The position numbers and the translations under genes are program-made. A DNA stretch of 64,000 bases, from the IMG/VR virus record IMGVR_UViG_3300017782_000007, positions 22,836 through 86,835 of that record, one strand, 5' to 3'. Source of the DNA: a virus. Positions 23,023-30,293 of the stretch are shown here, piece by piece. Under the pieces are notes generated by a model. That model did not search any database. It was not told the DNA's origin and saw only the letters and a program-made list of their open reading frames with translations. Within the stretch, counting starts at the first letter, position 1. The number at the start of each line of letters is the position of its first letter.

Positions 23023-23623
23023 GAAAATTTATCTGCCTGAACTAGACATTCAAGCACAAGATAACAAATTACATTGGAGAGAAATTGCCTCAAAAGGATC
23101 AGGATTCCCATCATCTATGTGGAAAACTGATAGCACCTTTGGTACAACTCCTGAAATTACATTTGGATTTGAAATGGGAGCTGACTACCCATTAATGTAT
23201 TTTCGTTCACCTTTAGTCAGAGATATTGCTTTTGAGAAACTAAGACATGCTAAGGAGTATAGCAAAGTGCGATTGGGGAGAGATGACTTTTTTAAGTCAG
23301 TCACTTCTCGTGATAAAAATGCTATGGTATCCTCAATGCAGAACTTAGACCTCAAAGATATCTTTCAAGAGCACATCAATAAACGTTTTGGAAGTCTTTC
23401 CGGGTTGAATAAAGAAGTTCATATGGACAAACCATTGACCAATGAGCTATTTAACTCAATTATCAAGGACAAGTTTGATGCTAGTCAAGGTATAAACAAA
23501 CGAGGACTAGTAGTCCAACTTTGTAATGCTTTGGAAAAGCCTAAATTCCCTGGCTCGGAGAAGATTCCTAGTGAAATGTTTTGGTGGTACTTTATTTCTA
23601 ACCTTAAAACAATTAAAGCATGA
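23015..23623 (+). CDS. Hypothetical protein
   Basis: 202 residues, MNKKIYLPELDIQAQDNKLH..., soluble and mostly helical in the second half. The end WWYFISNLKTIKA is aromatic. It overlaps both neighbours by a few bases (one translational unit with the AAA+ gene group). No family recognised. Confidence 0.6.
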   Translation: MNKKIYLPELDIQAQDNKLHWREIASKGSGFPSSMWKTDSTFGTTPEITFGFEMGADYPLMYFRSPLVRDIAFEKLRHAKEYSKVRLGRDDFFKSVTSRDKNAMVSSMQNLDLKDIFQEHINKRFGSLSGLNKEVHMDKPLTNELFNSIIKDKFDASQGINKRGLVVQLCNALEKPKFPGSEKIPSEMFWWYFISNLKTIKA

Positions 23624-24342
23624 GATCATTGATTTTTGTATTAATTTTATTATTGTTTGGGTGTTCTGATACACCACCCCCAGGAGTTCCTGATACAGGT
23701 TCTCCGCCAGTTAAAGCACACAATCCACCAGTTATCAAACAAGTTACACCTGTTGTAACAAAACCAGTAGAAAAACCAAAGCCAGCTGTAAAAGCTAAGC
23801 CAACTAATCTAAATAGTGGTTTCTCGGCTGATTTCAACTGGAAGAAAACTGGTTACAATGAGTATGAAGAAGTAGACCTACAAGTAACTGTGAACTTTAA
23901 AAACAGTACCATTAACTTGTATACTGATATAGATGACATCTCAAACTCAAGCAATACTTTAGAAATTCAAGACGTTCACAGTAATTATGTAGAAATGAGT
24001 GGTGATAACTTTTATTCATCATTTTCTACCGTACTCAATCCTGACACCTGGGAAGAGAGAGGAGCTAAACAGTATGACTTCAATATGGAGGTCATAAATG
24101 GTAGCTTAAACTACATCTCTATTACTTCAGGGGGTGTTAAGAAAGAGTACTATATACAGATTCCTAAGGAATCAACTGCTGCACCAGCTCGCCAGGCTGT
24201 TGCTAAGCATATCGTAAAATCAGGAGAAACATTGTTGCATATCGCAGGAAAATATGGTGTTACAGTATCTAAGATTCGGTCTCAAAACCAACTACGAGGT
24301 AACACAATCTATCCTGGCCAGGTTCTAGATGTCTCGAAATAG
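23620..24342 (+). CDS. LysM lipoprotein
   Basis: 240 residues. MRSLIFVLILLLFGC is a lipoprotein signal with the lipid-accepting Cys15. A Pro-rich linker follows to about residue 65, then a beta domain, and a C-terminal LysM domain (about residues 197-240: HIVKSGETLLHIAGKYGV, then IYPGQVLDV) that binds peptidoglycan glycan. It probably tethers an outer- or inner-membrane lipid anchor to the cell wall. It overlaps the next gene by 14 bases. Confidence 0.85.
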   Translation: MRSLIFVLILLLFGCSDTPPPGVPDTGSPPVKAHNPPVIKQVTPVVTKPVEKPKPAVKAKPTNLNSGFSADFNWKKTGYNEYEEVDLQVTVNFKNSTINLYTDIDDISNSSNTLEIQDVHSNYVEMSGDNFYSSFSTVLNPDTWEERGAKQYDFNMEVINGSLNYISITSGGVKKEYYIQIPKESTAAPARQAVAKHIVKSGETLLHIAGKYGVTVSKIRSQNQLRGNTIYPGQVLDVSK

Positions 24343-25018
24343 CAAGATAGGAGTCTTATTGCTAGACTCTTCGCATTTAGATGATATAAGAACTTTTGCT
24401 TCACAATTTGGTGATGTATTCGTAGTTATGCCTTATGAAGTTAGATTGGACTTAGATATTCTCTTTGTCCATTCTAAGTTACCTTCCACTTCACCGATAA
24501 CATCTAAAGATGTATCGTATTCTAAAGATCTAACCAACTTCTATTCTCTCTACTACCCAAAGTATAAGGATTCCGATATCCCTGTCTTTGCATTAGAGAA
24601 TGCTTGTATAGAAGCGTGGAAGATTTTAGGAGGAAGTTTAGTAGGTAACATAACAGGACATAACGGACTTCATGGAATCCTTAACAAGAAGGATAAGATA
24701 TATTTAAAGGTAGATTCTGATCATAGCATAGGGCTAGTGGATAATGCTGCTTTAGCTACGCCAATAGCACATGAATTTAGAGGCTCTAAAAACACCTTTG
24801 AAACATGTAAACCTATTGATTATGATAAGCATCTAGGATTTGTGGAAATATTTGAGTCTTCTTACCTCTCCGGATGTATGAATCCGACTCATATTAAGGA
24901 AAATAAATATTCATCCAAAGTCTACGAAGAAACCAAATGCATGTATGGTGATTTAATCACCTTACGACTTATTCTCAAGATTTTACGTAAACATGGCACC
25001 GCAGCTGTACCTGTATAG
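24329..25018 (+). CDS. Possible class I glutamine amidotransferase-like protein
   Basis: 229 residues. The N-terminus KIGVLLLDSSHLDDIRTFA and the segment IPVFALENACIEAWKILGGS recall class I GATase folds, where the motif before a Gly-Gly turn carries the catalytic cysteine. Here that position reads ALENA, so the nucleophile seems lost, though a cysteine follows one residue later. SDHSIGLVDNA could be the later strand. If real, it is a non-catalytic or altered member. Low confidence in family, good confidence that it is a gene. Confidence 0.55.
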   Translation: MSRNSKIGVLLLDSSHLDDIRTFASQFGDVFVVMPYEVRLDLDILFVHSKLPSTSPITSKDVSYSKDLTNFYSLYYPKYKDSDIPVFALENACIEAWKILGGSLVGNITGHNGLHGILNKKDKIYLKVDSDHSIGLVDNAALATPIAHEFRGSKNTFETCKPIDYDKHLGFVEIFESSYLSGCMNPTHIKENKYSSKVYEETKCMYGDLITLRLILKILRKHGTAAVPV

Positions 25019-25027
25019 TTGCTGGTA

Positions 25028-25080
25028 GACTCAGTCTAATGGATGGCGAAAGCCTGTAGGTTCGATTCCTACCTGAGTCA
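25028..25080 (+). ncRNA. tRNA-like element without anticodon (GAAA loop)
   Basis: Acceptor-like 7-bp stem GACTCAG/CTGAGTC (25028-25034 with 25073-25079) stacked directly on a canonical T-arm GTAGG-TTCGATT-CCTAC (25056-25072), with a discriminator-like A at 25080. In place of D and anticodon arms there is TCTAATGGA and a 3-bp hairpin GGC-GAAA-GCC (25045-25054). No anticodon. It lies between two genes. Confidence 0.75.
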
Positions 25081-25099
25081 CTCACTAAATCTTTAAATT

Positions 25100-25327
25100 A
25101 TGTTCGCAATAGCAACAAAAAAGAAGGTTTATATCACTCCAGAACACTATGAATTGTACGAAAAAGAATTCCAAGCCGGAACCTATGTACTTTATCATAA
25201 AACTGGTAAATATAGAACTTTCGTAGGGATTGTAGGGATCCCTCACACAGCTTGTCCCACTAAGACGGTGTTAGTATCGCCTTTAAGAGAAACATATTTC
25301 GTCACTTTAAATCATAAATATCAATGA
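25100..25327 (+). CDS. Small hypothetical protein
   Basis: 75 residues, MFAIATKKKVYITPEHYELY..., beta-rich and basic. It overlaps the MoxR-like gene by four bases, so it may belong to that unit. No family recognised. Confidence 0.55.
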   Translation: MFAIATKKKVYITPEHYELYEKEFQAGTYVLYHKTGKYRTFVGIVGIPHTACPTKTVLVSPLRETYFVTLNHKYQ

Positions 25328-26343
25328 CAAAAGAATTTTTAGACAAATTAAACAAGATTGATTTATCTCAAAGATTTATCAAGTCTGAACGATTTACCCG
25401 AGCCTTTGTATCAGCTCTCTCATTGGGAGAACATGCCATGTTTTATGGTAGAGGGGGACACGGTAAATCAGAGATGGCTATGGAAGCTTTTGCACAAGTT
25501 GGTATTGATCCATTTGTACTCTCCTTCCATGAAAATACTACAATTGAAGAATTATTTGGAGGGATTGATCCTGAAGAATGGAAGAAAACAGGAAAGATTA
25601 AATATCTTTTTGAGAACTCGATGTTTAACCACCAGTATGTAATTGCAGAAGAAGCATTTGATGCTCCTGGAATCGTATGGGCTTCTATTAAAGATGCTTT
25701 AACTTCAGGACATGTTAGATTTGGTAATGATACATTCGAAATCAAAACTAAGTCTATCTTATTCTTAACAAACAGATCTAAGGAAGAAGTAGTTGAGGAT
25801 AACTCTGTAGAAGCATTTATGCAAAGAATTGTATTCAATTTAAAAGTTGAATGGGATTCATACACACCTGAAGACTACTCTGATTTATTAGAGTGTGTCT
25901 TTAAAGATAGAAATGAACAATTTGCTACTATCATCTCAGATATGTCTGCTGTTTCAGAGGAAGATTTTATCTCTCCAAGAACATGTGTTAAGGCATATAA
26001 AGCATATATTACCTTAGGGATAGATTGCTTACAAGAGTTTGAAGGGTTTTCAGTTGATAAAGTTGAAAGAATGAAGGATAGACTAGTTAAATTAGAGCAA
26101 ATCAAAACTCAAAGAGAGAGATTAAATGCTTTTGGAGCTACTCTTCATGAAATTCGAAAAGGGAGTATCAAATTCAGTCAGGAAGCAACAATGAAAATCA
26201 GATTATTAAAAGAATTTCAATCTAAATTGAAAGCTTTGAAAATCTCTGATAGTTTATTTCCTGAGAAAAGTGAAATGATGAGAGATGTAGATGCATTGAG
26301 AAAGAAATTAGTTGAGTTATCAATAAATCTTCCTAAATCATGA
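25324..26343 (+). CDS. MoxR-family AAA+ ATPase
   Basis: 339 residues. Walker A GRGGHGKSE near residues 42-50, Walker B-like YVIAEEAFDAPG near 105-116, and a sensor segment ILFLTNRSKEE. The pattern FGGIDPEEW after the first strand and the helix WASIKDALTSG match MoxR/RavA/CobS-type ATPases, which work with a von Willebrand A partner to remodel metal-dependent or membrane complexes. The VWA partner gene follows with a four-base overlap. The C-terminal 100 residues are helical. In other phages such pairs have been called CobS/CobT-like; the real substrate here is unknown. Confidence 0.88.
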   Translation: MTKEFLDKLNKIDLSQRFIKSERFTRAFVSALSLGEHAMFYGRGGHGKSEMAMEAFAQVGIDPFVLSFHENTTIEELFGGIDPEEWKKTGKIKYLFENSMFNHQYVIAEEAFDAPGIVWASIKDALTSGHVRFGNDTFEIKTKSILFLTNRSKEEVVEDNSVEAFMQRIVFNLKVEWDSYTPEDYSDLLECVFKDRNEQFATIISDMSAVSEEDFISPRTCVKAYKAYITLGIDCLQEFEGFSVDKVERMKDRLVKLEQIKTQRERLNAFGATLHEIRKGSIKFSQEATMKIRLLKEFQSKLKALKISDSLFPEKSEMMRDVDALRKKLVELSINLPKS

Positions 26344-27950
26344 GAGCAACAATACCTTTAAACGGATATATTCCACCTGATGAAGATGATATTAGATATT
26401 TTTGTAATCAAGAGAATTACAAACATAAGGTATCAACTGAATTAATACAAGAACTTTGTAATTTCTATGTTGGAGGCATGGCTAGCTATGTTCCTACTTC
26501 TACAGTAGATAAAGAAGATGTAAAATATGTATCTAATGTACATAGATTACTTGAGAATCTTCCTTCTAATACCTTTAAAGGTTCTCCCTTGGCTAAATCT
26601 GTTCAAACAGCAGTGGCTATTAATTCTCTAAACAACAGTATTCTTAAAAAGAAACAACGTAGAGCTGTTAGAATGGACAGAGAAATTGCAGAATTACAAA
26701 GGAGACAACAAGAGTATCAAGATTTGTCAGACTCTGGTGATTATAGCCCAGAGGAAAGTGATGATTTCAGATCTTCCAAGAGTGATATAAAAGAATATGA
26801 AGAGGACATAAGAGATAAGAAAAAGAAGTTAGATAAAGAGATAGAAAAACTTTTAAAACTTCTGGAATCTGAAGATAATCCTATGGAAGATTGTAATGAT
26901 CCTGAAGGTTTAGCTGATGCTATTAGCCAATTAGCCTCTGATTGCGATCTTCTTGAACAAGCAGAAAAAGAAAAGAAAGAGAAAAGTAAGAAGGGTGAAG
27001 ATGGCCAAGAAGGAGAGGGTGAAGGAGAGGGGGAAGGAGACGGTGAAGGAGAAGAAACAGAAGGTACTCCTATGAATTCTGATGAGAGATTACATGATAA
27101 ACATCCAGAAGACATCATGGTTAGTGCAGAGGCAATGGGAGTAAATATAATCAATAGTGATTTTAGTCCTATTAAATTCTCTGAAGTAACTACTGAAGAA
27201 GCTAACATCTTGAAGAAACTATCTGTAGTTAACTCTTTCAATGGTAGTATAGCTGGCGAAGCTAAGATTAAGAGGAAAAGAAAAGTCTCTTCTAAGAAAA
27301 GAGGTAAACTTAAAATGGAATCTTATAAGCAAGTTAACCAAGCCAGCTTCGTTGAACGTATGATGCCTGGATTCGATAAGAAGTTCATCCAAAAAGATGT
27401 ACTAATTAAAGATAAGTATGTATCTGAGGTTTGTAAGCAAACTTTAGTACTACTTATAGATGATTCAGGTAGTATGAATTCTGAGTGGAAGATTGGGTGG
27501 GTTAAGGCATTAGTATTAAATAGATTAACAGCTGTTATGAAAGGAGACGCTACTCTTTATATCTGTACTTTTGAAGAAGAATTAGATCCTAACTGGGTTA
27601 AGGTAGGTACTAAGGCCCAAGCCAAAGATTACTGGAAATTATTTGATAGACAAGTTGGATTCAATAGAGGTAATACTGATATTGAGAAGGCTGTCACACA
27701 TACAATAGAGCAAATAGACAATGGTAAGCTTATCGGAGTTGATTATGATGATACTGCTACTATTAGTCTGAAGAAAGAAAGGCCACAAATATGTGTTATA
27801 AATGATGGCCAAGATTACATTGATAAAGATTATTCTCCTAAGATAATAACTCATGGTTTTATTTTAGGCAGAGATAATATAGAGATGAAAATCATGTGTG
27901 AACGATCTGGAGGTATATACCATAGAATCGGTCACGTTGACATTTATTAA
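26340..27950 (+). CDS. VWA-domain protein (CobT-like partner of MoxR)
   Basis: 536 residues. Residues 90-190 are a charged coiled coil; residues about 220-240 are an acidic Gly/Glu repeat (GEGEGEGEGDGEGEE). The C-terminal VWA domain has the MIDAS motif LLIDDSGSMNS near 371-381 and a threonine/aspartate pair in RGNTDIEKA near 443-451. The layout (acidic linker then VWA) matches CobT/ViaA-type partners of MoxR ATPases. It overlaps the MoxR gene by four bases. Together they probably act as a metal-dependent chaperone or remodelling machine. Confidence 0.87.
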   Translation: MRATIPLNGYIPPDEDDIRYFCNQENYKHKVSTELIQELCNFYVGGMASYVPTSTVDKEDVKYVSNVHRLLENLPSNTFKGSPLAKSVQTAVAINSLNNSILKKKQRRAVRMDREIAELQRRQQEYQDLSDSGDYSPEESDDFRSSKSDIKEYEEDIRDKKKKLDKEIEKLLKLLESEDNPMEDCNDPEGLADAISQLASDCDLLEQAEKEKKEKSKKGEDGQEGEGEGEGEGDGEGEETEGTPMNSDERLHDKHPEDIMVSAEAMGVNIINSDFSPIKFSEVTTEEANILKKLSVVNSFNGSIAGEAKIKRKRKVSSKKRGKLKMESYKQVNQASFVERMMPGFDKKFIQKDVLIKDKYVSEVCKQTLVLLIDDSGSMNSEWKIGWVKALVLNRLTAVMKGDATLYICTFEEELDPNWVKVGTKAQAKDYWKLFDRQVGFNRGNTDIEKAVTHTIEQIDNGKLIGVDYDDTATISLKKERPQICVINDGQDYIDKDYSPKIITHGFILGRDNIEMKIMCERSGGIYHRIGHVDIY

Positions 27951-27966
27951 CCATAAAATATTAAAT

Positions 27967-28350
27967 ATGAACATGTTTAATAACGATCAATTATCCGTTG
28001 TAGAAACTATTTTTGGACGCAAGTCGCTTACAGAGAGAGTTCCTGGAACAACACTAGACTTAATGCTAGTGAGTATAGCATTAACTTCTAAAAAATTCTA
28101 TAATCTAAAAGTTATGTATGGCTTTGCTGAGGTATGTGGAAAATGTTTCGACAAACCAGCAGAGGAAGCTCATGCTATTTTACGTGATGCAGTAAGAACG
28201 AAGCATAAAGCTTCTTTCGAGAATCTTTCTATTATTGCAGAAGCTGTAACTCTTACAGGATTGCGTAAAACTTTTGACAGAACGAAAGAAGAAACAGATC
28301 ATTTTAATCGAATCTGTTCTTACTTCGATGTAATCGAAATTAACGATTAA
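27967..28350 (+). CDS. Hypothetical protein
   Basis: 127 residues from the ATG at 27967, preceded by TTATTAACCATAAAATATTA; the part of the frame before it overlaps the VWA gene. Helical, with a CGKC pair (EVCGKCFDKPAEEAH) that could bind a metal. No family. Confidence 0.6.
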   Translation: MNMFNNDQLSVVETIFGRKSLTERVPGTTLDLMLVSIALTSKKFYNLKVMYGFAEVCGKCFDKPAEEAHAILRDAVRTKHKASFENLSIIAEAVTLTGLRKTFDRTKEETDHFNRICSYFDVIEIND

Positions 28351-28360
28351 CTACTCCCTA

Positions 28361-28405
28361 AACCCTGGAACTGAGTTCGTTATGTTGTTCGCGCAACACA
28401 GGGTT
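28361..28405 (+). ncRNA. Three-way-junction RNA element, copy 2
   Basis: Closing stem AACCCTG/CAGGGTT (28361-28367 with 28399-28405); arm 1 GAAC/GTTC with loop TGA (28368-28378); linker GTTA (28379-28382); arm 2 TGTTG/CAACA with loop TTCGCG (28383-28398). All 16 base pairs are Watson-Crick. It sits between a stop at 28350 and the ATG at 28430. Confidence 0.82.
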
Positions 28406-28429
28406 TCTTTATTCACCAAATCTTCTTTT

Positions 28430-28666
28430 ATGAAAAATACTCAATTACCATCTACTATTGTATTAGTAGTAATTTCCTTAATATATGTAACAATAGGAAC
28501 ATATATCTTTATCCTCTCAATTAAAGAGACAAATATGATCTCTTTTTTAATTAGTGGAATATTTTGGACAGGATTTTACGAGTCTATGATAGAACTAAGA
28601 TACAGGCTCTATAGAGCTGTAAGAGATGGAAAATCAATGAATTTGATTGAAAGGAAATGGAAATAA
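28430..28666 (+). CDS. Two-span membrane protein
   Basis: 78 residues from the ATG at 28430 (the frame extends back into the RNA element, which I exclude). Two hydrophobic segments (residues 9-29 and 36-52) and a basic C-terminus. Holin-like topology and size, but no lysis genes adjoin it. Unknown function. Confidence 0.55.
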   Translation: MKNTQLPSTIVLVVISLIYVTIGTYIFILSIKETNMISFLISGIFWTGFYESMIELRYRLYRAVRDGKSMNLIERKWK

Positions 28667-28667
28667 C

Positions 28668-28706
28668 ATAGTCGGGCACTTTTCGGAGTGACCCGCTATA
28701 TTTTTT
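28668..28706 (+). terminator. Intrinsic terminator with TTTCGG loop
   Basis: Nested stems ATAG/CTAT, CGGG/CCCG and CACT/AGTG with two single-base bulges, loop TTTCGG, then six T running into the leader AACTTTAAAA. Confidence 0.8.
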
Positions 28707-28723
28707 AACTTTAAAATTTTATT

Positions 28724-29068
28724 ATGAAAAATTTATTATTATTAATCTGTATATTATTTTCATTTGTTGGTCAAGCTCAAAAAACACCATTTGAGAAAGA
28801 CATTGCTTATGACCAATACAAGTATGAAAAACATTTAAAAAAAGCAGACAATTCTTACGATACTGTAGTAGGTGGATTAATAATCACCACTTTAGGGGTA
28901 GTAGGACGTAGCGCTGTGAAATGGAATCCTAACTATCGATCAAAGGAAATCAAGGCACTATCTAATGGATTAACCTTAATTGGTTCTTCTATGGTGGTTA
29001 TAGGTACTTATAATTTTTTTGATAATAAGAGGAGTGCGAGGAAGATTGAGAAGAAATACAATTTTTAA
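28724..29068 (+). CDS. Exported protein with two further hydrophobic segments
   Basis: 114 residues. MKNLLLLICILFSFVGQAQ is a clear signal peptide (cleavage after AQA or GQA). Two further hydrophobic stretches lie at about residues 47-62 and 82-98, separated by basic residues. Either a small membrane protein of the envelope or an exported peptide. No family. Confidence 0.6.
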   Translation: MKNLLLLICILFSFVGQAQKTPFEKDIAYDQYKYEKHLKKADNSYDTVVGGLIITTLGVVGRSAVKWNPNYRSKEIKALSNGLTLIGSSMVVIGTYNFFDNKRSARKIEKKYNF

Positions 29069-29073
29069 AATTA

Positions 29074-29119
29074 TTCCGTGGACCAAATGGTCGTAACTTC
29101 CTTTGCGGGAAGCACGGAA
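29074..29119 (+). ncRNA. Three-way-junction RNA element, copy 3
   Basis: Closing stem TTCCGTG/CACGGAA (29074-29080 with 29113-29119); arm 1 GACC/GGTC with loop AAAT (29081-29092); linker GTAA (29093-29096); arm 2 CTTCC/GGAAG with loop TTTGCG (29097-29112). All pairs are Watson-Crick, with the loops and linker of copy 1. Confidence 0.85.
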
Positions 29120-29400
29120 ACTATACACATCTATATTATTAGGACTGGATATCTCATTTTGTATTTGAGTATTACGCTAATAGATGCATTGTAAGCCACG
29201 AAATGTGGATTCTGGATAGATTGTCTCTCTAGTCCAGAAAGAGGGAGGAGAAGTCCTTAAAACGCCTTGTAGCAGGATTTTCAACCCTGTGTGACGGTGA
29301 TGACCTCAAAATGCTTTAATATTAAGCACACTAAAACGTCAAAGAGTGTATGTGGGTTCGAATCCCATCTTCCGTGCTGGAAGTATGCCAATTGGAAGAG
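29120..29400 (+). ncRNA. Structured gap with scattered tRNA parts
   Basis: No gene. Contains a long hairpin TTCTGGA/TCCAGAA with an inner TAGA/TCTA (about 29210-29239), CCAC-GAAAT-GTGG near 29197-29209, an anticodon-arm-like GCAGG/CCTGT (29272-29290) whose loop contains TTTTCAA (a Glu-type TTC), a canonical T-arm GTGGG-TTCGAAT-CCCAT (29352-29368), then CTTCC-GTGCT-GGAAG and a D-arm-like CCAATTGGAAGAGC. The parts do not assemble into one normal cloverleaf. Confidence 0.45.
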
Positions 29401-29600
29401 CAACTTATTATCCGTAATTATTCCGTATTGTTAAAGGTAACTATTGTAGAAACAGTCTCATTAGCTGTGGAACAAGATAGAGTTTAACATTAGAATATTA
29501 ATCGAGAGGGTAGAAAGCCCAGTAATAGAGTGACACCTAATCTATAGATAACGATTCAACCTTAGCGGGCTTGATGTTTTATCTTTAGCGCATCAAAACA
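29401..29600 (+). ncRNA. Hairpin-rich gap
   Basis: No gene. Visible pairings: ATTA-TCCG-TAAT near 29408, GTTA/TAAC near 29430-29441, ACAG/CTGT near 29452-29468, AAGCCC/GGGCTT closing 29515 to about 29572, and TTGATG/CATCAA at about 29571-29596 with TTTAGCG in its loop. No family assigned. Confidence 0.35.
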
Positions 29601-29670
29601 AAACAGCTCACTGCTAGTAGCTAAGCGATTCTGATATAATCGTGAAACCTGTGCAATTCAGGAAGTGATA
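29592..29670 (+). tRNA. tRNA-Ile(GAU)-like, abnormal acceptor
   Basis: A D-arm AGCT/AGCT (29605-29608 with 29619-29622), an anticodon arm CGATT-CTGATAT-AATCG (29626-29642; anticodon GAT at 29633-29635, T33 present) and a T-arm CCTG-TGCAATT-CAGG (29648-29662). The acceptor is at best 4 bp (ATCA/TGAT), and an alternative GATAT/ATATC pairing competes with the anticodon arm. Possibly a degenerate or unusual tRNA. Confidence 0.4.
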
Positions 29671-29695
29671 TCAAAGACATTTTTTAACGGGGGTC

Positions 29696-29746
29696 TATAG
29701 TAAGAGCTCGTTAGAGTACCGGACTTTTAATCCGGGGGAGACTATA
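29696..29746 (+). tRNA. tRNA-Lys(UUU)-like, folds without a T-arm
   Basis: Acceptor-like stem TATAGT/ACTATA (29696-29701 with 29741-29746); D-like arm GCTC-GTTA-GAGT (29706-29717); perfect anticodon arm CCGGA-CTTTTAA-TCCGG (29719-29735) with anticodon TTT at 29726-29728, C32, T33 and A37; then only GGGAG before the acceptor, so there is no room for a T-arm. An alternative pairing GGGGA/TTCCC could form a small arm with an AGTAA/TTACT acceptor. Either way it is not a standard tRNA. Confidence 0.5.
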
Positions 29747-29767
29747 TATTCCCATTACTTTAATTAC

Positions 29768-30205
29768 ATGAATTACACAAAAATTAGGAAACCAAGACGC
29801 AAAATGAAACTTGTAGAACCTTGGTTACAAAGTATTATTAAAGACAATGAATTCGTAGTATTACGTGATAAGCGCACTAAAAAAGCGTTACATGTAAGTT
29901 ATACGGAAGACGGTCTAAAGTGGGCCTTGGACCCACGGACATCCAAATCTCTTTATTTCAAAGATGCTTATCTTTCCCACGGCCGTGTTGGTGGTGAGGG
30001 CTGGAACGGTTTGTTCCGTAAAGAGAGAGATCCAAATACCATAGTCGAAAAGTTCATACCAATGAATCACGTAAGGACCCGCAAAGATGGTATCGAGTAT
30101 GTCGATACAGTCAACCAATCCTTAGAATTCAAAGCAGTGGATAGAGCTTTGCGAATGTTAACCAAATCTCAGACGAGATTACTTGATAATTTTTCTGATA
30201 ACTAA
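29768..30205 (+). CDS. Basic hypothetical protein between tRNA-like clusters
   Basis: 145 residues, MNYTKIRKPRRKMKLVEPWL..., strongly basic, with a middle HGRVGGEGWNGLFRKERDP and a helical end. It is flanked on both sides by tRNA-like RNA arrays, so RNA binding is an attractive but unproven idea. No family. Confidence 0.6.
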   Translation: MNYTKIRKPRRKMKLVEPWLQSIIKDNEFVVLRDKRTKKALHVSYTEDGLKWALDPRTSKSLYFKDAYLSHGRVGGEGWNGLFRKERDPNTIVEKFIPMNHVRTRKDGIEYVDTVNQSLEFKAVDRALRMLTKSQTRLLDNFSDN

Positions 30206-30211
30206 ATTTAT

Positions 30212-30289
30212 ACTCTTGTTAAGACGTAAGGTGCGGCAACATGTTTGAAACACATGTCTGTTCAGGTTCGATACCTGGTGCGAAGAGTT
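30212..30289 (+). tRNA. tRNA-Phe(GAA)-like
   Basis: Acceptor-like ACTCTT/AAGAGT (30212-30217 with 30283-30288), D-arm GACG-TAAGGTG-CGGC (30223-30237) with the GG pair, anticodon arm CATGT-TTGAAAC-ACATG (30240-30256, anticodon GAA), five-base variable loop, T-arm TCAGG-TTCGATA-CCTGG (30262-30278). Unusual: about four unpaired bases lie between acceptor and arms on both sides, and no CCA is encoded. Confidence 0.55.
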
Positions 30290-30293
30290 AATA

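Noticed and set aside
26741-27241. Long Ser/Pro-rich frame on the minus strand opposite the VWA gene
   Set aside because: It is the mirror of the acidic Gly/Glu repeat of the VWA gene; the plus-strand product has clear domains and gene overlaps.
28361-28405. Hammerhead or other known small self-cleaving ribozyme
   Set aside because: The hammerhead core CUGAUGA and GAAA are absent; the conserved GTAA linker and TTNGCG loop do not match ribozyme classes I know.
29120-29680. Group I intron or permuted tmRNA in the tRNA-like region
   Set aside because: No recognisable P, Q, R, S core elements of group I introns, and no tmRNA tag frame or tmRNA-type D-loop sequence.
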